This document shows positions 59,161 through 64,000 of a stretch of 64,000 nucleotides of DNA, one piece after another. Each line of letters starts with the position of its first letter. Position 1 is the first letter of the stretch. Below the pieces are notes generated by a model that ran no database searches, was not told where the DNA came from, and saw nothing but the letters and a program-made list of their open reading frames with translations. Source of the stretch: Spirometra erinaceieuropaei (Eukaryota; Platyhelminthes; Cestoda; Diphyllobothriidea; Diphyllobothriidae); the NCBI GenBank assembly GCA_902702965.1, contig CACRXP010000172.1, forward strand, positions 84,915-148,914. Reading direction: 5' to 3'. A program made the position numbers and the translations under genes.

Positions 59161-59577
59161 ATGCGCATTCTCGAATTTTGCCATAGCTACCAACAACCGA
59201 CGGCCGTCTGCTTCATTGACTTTGCCGCCGCGTTCGATTCCGTTCATCGTGAGTCCCTGTGGCGGATAATGGCGCTAGATGGTGTACCGGCAAAAATCAT
59301 CGCCATGATCAAGGCCTATTGTCGTTCCACTACTGCGAGAGTCCTGGTCCACAACAATCTTTCCCAACCGTTCGGTATTCGGTCTGGAGTCCGACAGGGT
59401 TGTATCCTGTCACCCATTTTGTTCAACTGTGTTAGTGACTGGATCCTAGAGAGGGCCCTACAAGAGGGTGACGGCGTTGAATTTGCACCCGGACACCGAC
59501 TGACTAATCTCGACTATGCCGATGATATCGCCTTGCTTCAAATTTTGGTGATCTGCAGTCTATGGTGTCAGGGGTGA
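59161..59577 (+). pseudogene. Retrotransposon pol fragment: reverse transcriptase palm
   Basis: 138 codons holding reverse transcriptase motifs A, B and C: 'FIDFAAAFDSVH', 'GVRQGCILSPILFN' and 'YADDIALL'. All three catalytic aspartates (motif A FxD and the two of YADD) are present. The frame is lost just after motif C. Confidence 0.85.
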
Positions 59578-60332
59578 ACGAGGTCGCCAAATCGGTCGGT
59601 TTATCCATAAACGCTGGGAAGATCAAAGTGTTTTCAAGCTGCATCCCTGACCAGGATAAGGCACCTCTCGGGATTGATGGCTGTCAACTTGAAGAAGTAG
59701 ACAGTTTTAAATACCTCGGGGCGAGGCTGCTGCCTAATGGACAGAGTAAGGACGACATTGTCTCCCGAATCGATGCTGCTCGCTGGGTTTTCTCGAGCCT
59801 TCGGAAATGCCTATGGATCCGGCGTGACCTCTCCATCGCCAGTAAGATTCGCGTGTACCGTGCATCTGTCCGGTCTGTCCTTCTCTACGGTTGTGAATGC
59901 TGGGCTTTGCGCATGGAGGACAAGCGGAAACTGGAGGTATTTGACCACCACTCTCTGAGGACCATCCTTCGAGTGAAGTTCACCGACTTCGTCTCAAATG
60001 AGACAGTCCGCGCTCGCTGCGACAACATCGCAAGGATAACTCAGGCCATCCAAGAAAGACTACTGTGGTTCGGGCATGTTCTTCGTCGTCCACCTGAGGA
60101 GCTCAGTGTTACTGCCCTCGATCCGTCACTGCTGACCCATTGGAGACGTCGAAGAGGGGGTCAGTTCAAAACCTGGCTCTATACAGTTCGTCACGACATG
60201 GAGGTGGTTCTTGGACCTTCGGTATTCGGTCTTCATCGTTGGCGAAGGGAAAGGGTTGAGCTGTCCAGATCTGTTGCCGCGGACTGTCACGCGTGGAGAG
60301 GTATAGTTCGTGACATCATTGAGACCGGCTAG
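59562..60332 (+). pseudogene. Retrotransposon pol fragment: thumb and C-terminal domain
   Basis: 256 codons continuing the pol after a frameshift: 'VNEVAKSVGLSINAGKIKVF', 'VDSFKYLGARLLPNGQS', 'SVLLYGCECWALRMEDKRKL' and 'ERLLWFGHVLRRPPEE', up to a natural stop at 60330-60332. It is the best-preserved part of the element. Confidence 0.85.
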
Positions 60333-60340
60333 ATCAGGCA

Positions 60341-61877
60341 GGGACTCATGATAGACGGGGATGAATGCTGCGCGACGTCTGTCAGATGCTGGTAATCATG
60401 GCGGAATTCGATGGCGCTAATTGCGTTGGAGGACACCATTGGTCTAAATTAAATTCCAACCGGCGGGTCGTCCTATGTGTTATGCCTTTTTTGACGTCGC
60501 GATCAGGTTGGGATCCATATATGTGGGGAATTTTACACAGGAGCACTACCAATTCGCGCAATGGCCTAGTGGTCCTCTACTCAGGATAAGGTTAAGCACA
60601 TGCTACACCAAACGACAATCAAGTGAGAATGCAGGCAAGAGGTGAATGAACAAGAGCGACTTAATGGGGCTTAATGGGAGCTACTATAGGACGCATGGAA
60701 AGCGAAGTGCGATAAGGAATGCTCGTAACGCGAAAATACAGTCAACCATACCGAGTTGGCTTCTGTCTAAGTACAACTATATCTCACACTTTGTAGTAGG
60801 ACCTGAATAAGTACTGCTGACAGATACACGCACATCGAAAACCAGCTCATGTGTACTAGGCATATTTTCAGAGGAACCATTCATCACAATAAAACATTCT
60901 TCTTGCTTATGGACGTTTGCGGTTCTTTAACATACTTAACTTCATAACGAGTAGACATGCATAAGGCCAAATATCGCTGCGACAAGTCACAGTACGTATT
61001 AGGAAATTTTCTGGATTGTCAAACTGACCTAACATTGTTTCAGTGAAACAGACAGAGTAGACGGTACAGGTGTAACCATACGGATTGTGGATTTGTTTCT
61101 TTTCAACACCATGACGTCATGCAGCCACCGCTGGATACGCATTCATGACACGGATGCAGACTGGTTTAGATAAAGAGCGCTTATTGCTTTTGATGGCCTA
61201 CGTTTTCGTACAACATACCCTTCAATCAGTCTCAAGAAATGGACACAGAAGTCAACCAACGCTTCCATCACCGCCTCCCATGCAAACAGAAAGTTTGCGT
61301 CATTTCTGCACCGTTTAGAATGCTCGATAATTTCCCATCGCCTATGTCATGGACATGAGGGCCACAGCAAGCGGGTCGGACGGACAGTCTTTGACAAGTG
61401 TATCTCAGAGGTAATCTCCAAATAAATCCTGTTGAATCTGGGGCTGCAGACCCTCATCATGCCTCACACACCGGCCACCGTCAGCCAACCAGAAAAAAGG
61501 CAAAAAACATTACCTCATCCTAGGAGGTAAGCTCTCCGGACACGAACTACTCAGCTTTCACCCAGGGCTAATTTGTATTTCGAACACCGAGAAAGGAAAC
61601 ACCAAGAATATCTTTAAAAATGAGTTCGACGATGTAGTTGGAAAGACAAGCCACCGAAGGGACGTGACCACGTCTATACTAACATAAGCTATTCGGCGCG
61701 AATACGTCCGGGCTGAGGCCCAAACTAAGATAGCTTCCCGTTCAATAAATAAATCAAAGATACATTTAAAGAAACCCTGTTCCAATTGCGGGGAAACACA
61801 TTAATGAGATTATCGACTAGTATACAAATACAAGCAACTGACGAAAACACTGCTGTGAAAACTAGGAGCATTATCCG
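60341..61877. other. Stretch after the retrotransposon, nothing recognised
   Basis: It begins with the probable 3' UTR of the element. A weak A-box-like 'aatggcctagtggt' lies near 60560. No gene can be supported. Confidence 0.35.
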
Positions 61878-62020
61878 ATGCGCTGCACTTACGCAACAAC
61901 AGAAGAGACCAATCTGGGGCGCGTGATTAAAAAACATTATGCGGACGTGTTCGGAGTGCTGAAGAGTGATTGGTCAACCATTTTTACGCGAGCCGCCGCG
62001 GCTCCAGGGAATTCTTAGTT
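61878..62020 (+). other. Short open frame of unknown nature
   Basis: A 46-codon frame from ATG at 61878 to TAG at about 62018 reads protein-like ('NLGRVIKKHYADVFGVLKSD'). I cannot assign it. It may be a fragment of an exon or of an element. Confidence 0.2.
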
Positions 62021-62284
62021 TAAATTTTGCGGAATTATGTTCGAGTGATACTTCCAGCCACTGAAACCAAGCGGATTTAACTTTACAAGGTATATTCGAC
62101 AATATGAGAAACAAGCAAAGTTTTTTTGCAAAAAATATCTGACAAATGGGAACAATGCCAATCGCACGATGGGACAAGACGTTCCCAAATTTTGATTTCG
62201 AACTTAACCATTTACAGAGCATAGCCCGCGTTTTAATCGTCACGCATAGCATTTAAAATTAATAGTCATTATTTCAATATCCAG

Positions 62285-62432
62285 GTTAACGGATGATTCG
62301 TTCACGAGTAAATTCATCACGCCTACATTGGAACTCCTCGGTATGAACGCCAGTCGACCAGCCTTCTTCATCAGTAATTATTATGATGTTTGGGAAAACG
62401 AAGTGGTGCGGCAATGGACTTACGCTAGATAA
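62285..62432 (+). CDS. Candidate terminal exon of an unidentified gene
   Basis: After the acceptor 'tatttcaatatccag' a frame stays open for 48 codons and ends in TAA at 62430. The peptide has a mixed, protein-like composition: 'LTDDSFTSKFITPTLELLGM', 'NASRPAFFISNYYDVWENE', 'VVRQWTYAR'. Inside it, 62341-62374 also has the form of a 34-base GT-AG micro-intron ('gtatgaacgc' to 'ttcttcatcag'), which is the size seen in the SFT2-like gene. The frame is open both with and without that removal, so the right reading is undecided. I do not recognise the family, and no upstream exon could be joined with confidence. Confidence 0.35.
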
Positions 62433-63804
62433 GTTCCGGTTAGAAAAACTTTTAAATAAAGTCATTTACTCAGGTATATTGCATAAACCGCAATCCCACC
62501 CCAAACCGGCAAACTCTGTCAGCCTTGAGGAGCATTTCTGGCAATGGACGCACTCAACAATTGCACCCGGGCAACTGTCTTGCTAAATTTGAAAAAGATG
62601 CGTCACCTTCGTTTATCAGTGAAGAACCCAGTCGCAAATTAAACTGAAGTTCCGCACACTGAAATAATGTAACGCCCCACGACCTCGACAGGGTTGTTTG
62701 AATGAAGAAATATTTTTGGCGGGCGGACCTAGGATGGAGATGGTGTGCCCACGTGCTCGTGAAGATCGTCGGAGTCCTTCCCTCTCACTTCCACCGACGC
62801 CATTTCCCGCAGCGTATCGTGATGCTCATAGCGTTCTCCATCTCTCTTCGTCGGCACATCCCTCGGCCTTCCCTGCAGTTGCCCACAGCGCTGCATTCTC
62901 CACCGGTTAATTAGTCGACATGCCGATATCGCCTCTCCATCCAGACAGGTTATTCCACAGTTGTTACCCGTTCTGCTTGTGTTATTAACTATTATTATGC
63001 AGCTTTCCAATTACCGTCTCTGTCCATTATACCTTATCGCCTACTTGACGTTCCTTCTCCCTTTATGTGCAGTTGAGTATCGTGACTTACTAACAGCTGT
63101 ATTCAGGTCAACGTTAGCCAGTATCTCTTTCCAGTGCTCCGCTACTTTGGTGTGTGCTACCCTTGACGTCCTCGGTCGCCACGATGACAAATCGTGTGGT
63201 TTTGACGTGCAAATTACCGAATTTAGCTTTCCCTGTGTTCTTCTCAGTTAAGTTTCCCCACGGGGTTGAAGATGAACACAGTAATTTTAAAAGTGTATTA
63301 TTTTGCCGCAAAGTTTTAAAATAGCAAGAATAATTTAAGAGTCTAAGCGTCACTTATTTAGAAACGTAGGTACAACAGAATTATTCTGTGCTCCAATTGG
63401 GACTATTTCGACTTGGTTGCTGCTTTACAGTTACCGTCGTTGACACTGAGAGTGAATCCGTTCGTACGGAATAACTTTGTTCATTTTTGGGATATTTTTC
63501 ACGCGTCGAAATTCGTCAGGAAGCTGAGTCAAGTGCACTTTGTTTATCAGCACGGTTCAACTGAATATGCAACCAACTCGCGGTTATTTATAGCCTAGGA
63601 AAACAATCACCCAAAATCCTTCAAGTCCTACGAGATCTGCAGACGACTAAGTCGTTTCCGAGTTAACTGCGCACAATTTATCCGATTTTATGTACTTTTT
63701 GCCCACGGAGTTTTAAATACTCGCTTTTCATTGTCATATACAATATGTTGTGTTCGCTATAACCTCGAAAGCAGAATTATACCTATTCTCTCATCCGGAA
63801 GTTT
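62433..63804. other. Stretch near the right edge, nothing recognised
   Basis: Overlapping open frames at 62698-62914 on + and 62729-63010 on - compete with one another. Nothing supports one of them as a gene. Confidence 0.35.
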
Positions 63805-63994
63805 ATGGAGTCGCAGCAATCTGTCTGCAATAGTAGGGCCAGCACCGTCATCTCGTTAGAACGTAAGTCTGGTGAGATATCCTTCCCATCCAGAATCTGC
63901 GCCCGCCCTATCTGCTCTCCCAGCCAACGACCAACAAAGTGTGTCAAAAGCCTGATTACCGCGAAAAGTGTGCCGTACGAGGACGAGCCTTGCG
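63805..63994 (+). CDS. Candidate coding exon(s) cut by the window edge
   Basis: From ATG at 63805 (in-frame TAA about 40 bases upstream) a frame stays open to the end of the window, where 'gtgagt' at 63995-64000 is a good donor. Within it, 63871-63901 ('gtaagtctgg' to 'cccatccag') has the form of a 31-base GT-AG micro-intron. After that acceptor the alternative frame 'NLRPPYLLSQPTTNKVCQKP' is open to the edge as well. Two or three readings are possible and none could be matched to a family. It is probably the start of a gene that continues beyond the window. Confidence 0.35.
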
Positions 63995-64000
63995 GTGAGT

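Larger units (their letters stand above)
57000..60340 (+). mobile_element. Non-LTR retrotransposon with endonuclease and reverse transcriptase (RTE-like), broken
   Basis: About 400 bases of probable 5' leader are followed by one broken pol. The endonuclease spans 57489-58220 with 'CWNVRTF', 'AGDWNGRT', 'NQIDYILVSSRF' and 'GSDHLLV', the usual order of an AP-type endonuclease. The reverse transcriptase follows: 'FIDFAAAFDSVHRESLW' (motif A, about 59213), 'SGVRQGCILSPILFN' (motif B, about 59385), 'LDYADDIALL' (motif C, about 59509), then 'LLYGCECWAL' and the C-terminal 'LLWFGHVLRRPPEELS'. At least four lesions are visible: a frameshift near 57690, a stop at 58590, a deletion near 58860-58890, and frameshifts near 59157 and 59550. 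It is the youngest-looking element here. The RTE assignment is by recall of domain order. Confidence 0.88.

Overview
This looks like eukaryotic DNA from a repeat-rich invertebrate genome, most likely a flatworm and perhaps a large-genome tapeworm (order Diphyllobothriidea). The reasons are: one gene with five introns of only 30-38 bases; decayed non-LTR and Penelope-like retroelements of flatworm type; very long introns full of interspersed repeats; and four assembly gaps. The species is inferred, not read from the sequence.

Three host protein genes can be built with confidence. (1) A GIPC-family PDZ adaptor lies on the + strand from 12641 to 47239 in five coding exons. They join in frame to 346 residues, across introns of 18.1, 4.8, 2.5 and 8.1 kb. 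(2) A compact SFT2-family Golgi membrane protein (SFT2D1/SFT2D2 type) lies on the + strand from 50946 to 52239 in seven exons coding 160 residues. (3) A small basic protein of the UPF0390/C19orf53 (Leydig cell tumour 10 kDa protein) family lies on the - strand from 55689 to 55429 in one coding exon. Weaker exon candidates sit at 49374, 61878, 62285 and at the right edge (63805 onward).

The rest is mostly mobile-element debris. There is a CR1-like reverse transcriptase relic (771-1400), a second LINE relic (1885-3450), a Penelope-like relic (25730-26735), a CR1-like relic on the - strand running into a gap (49540-50004), and a fairly young but broken endonuclease/reverse transcriptase LINE (about 57000-60340). 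Short elements include a mariner-type MITE family with long terminal inverted repeats (7585-8457, 16798-18080, 43371-43802, and a fragment at 15302-15348), a tRNA-derived SINE family, a dispersed family of about 0.4-0.7 kb here called R (about ten copies on both strands), and a paired tRNA-like unit at 16224-16686.

Most of these short elements sit in GIPC introns. Intron 1 holds two MITE copies, many R copies, the tRNA-like pair, the Penelope relic and a palindromic SINE that ends about 40 bases before exon 2. Intron 2 is a cluster of microsatellites and pyrimidine tracts. Between the three genes I see no operon-like arrangement or functional link.
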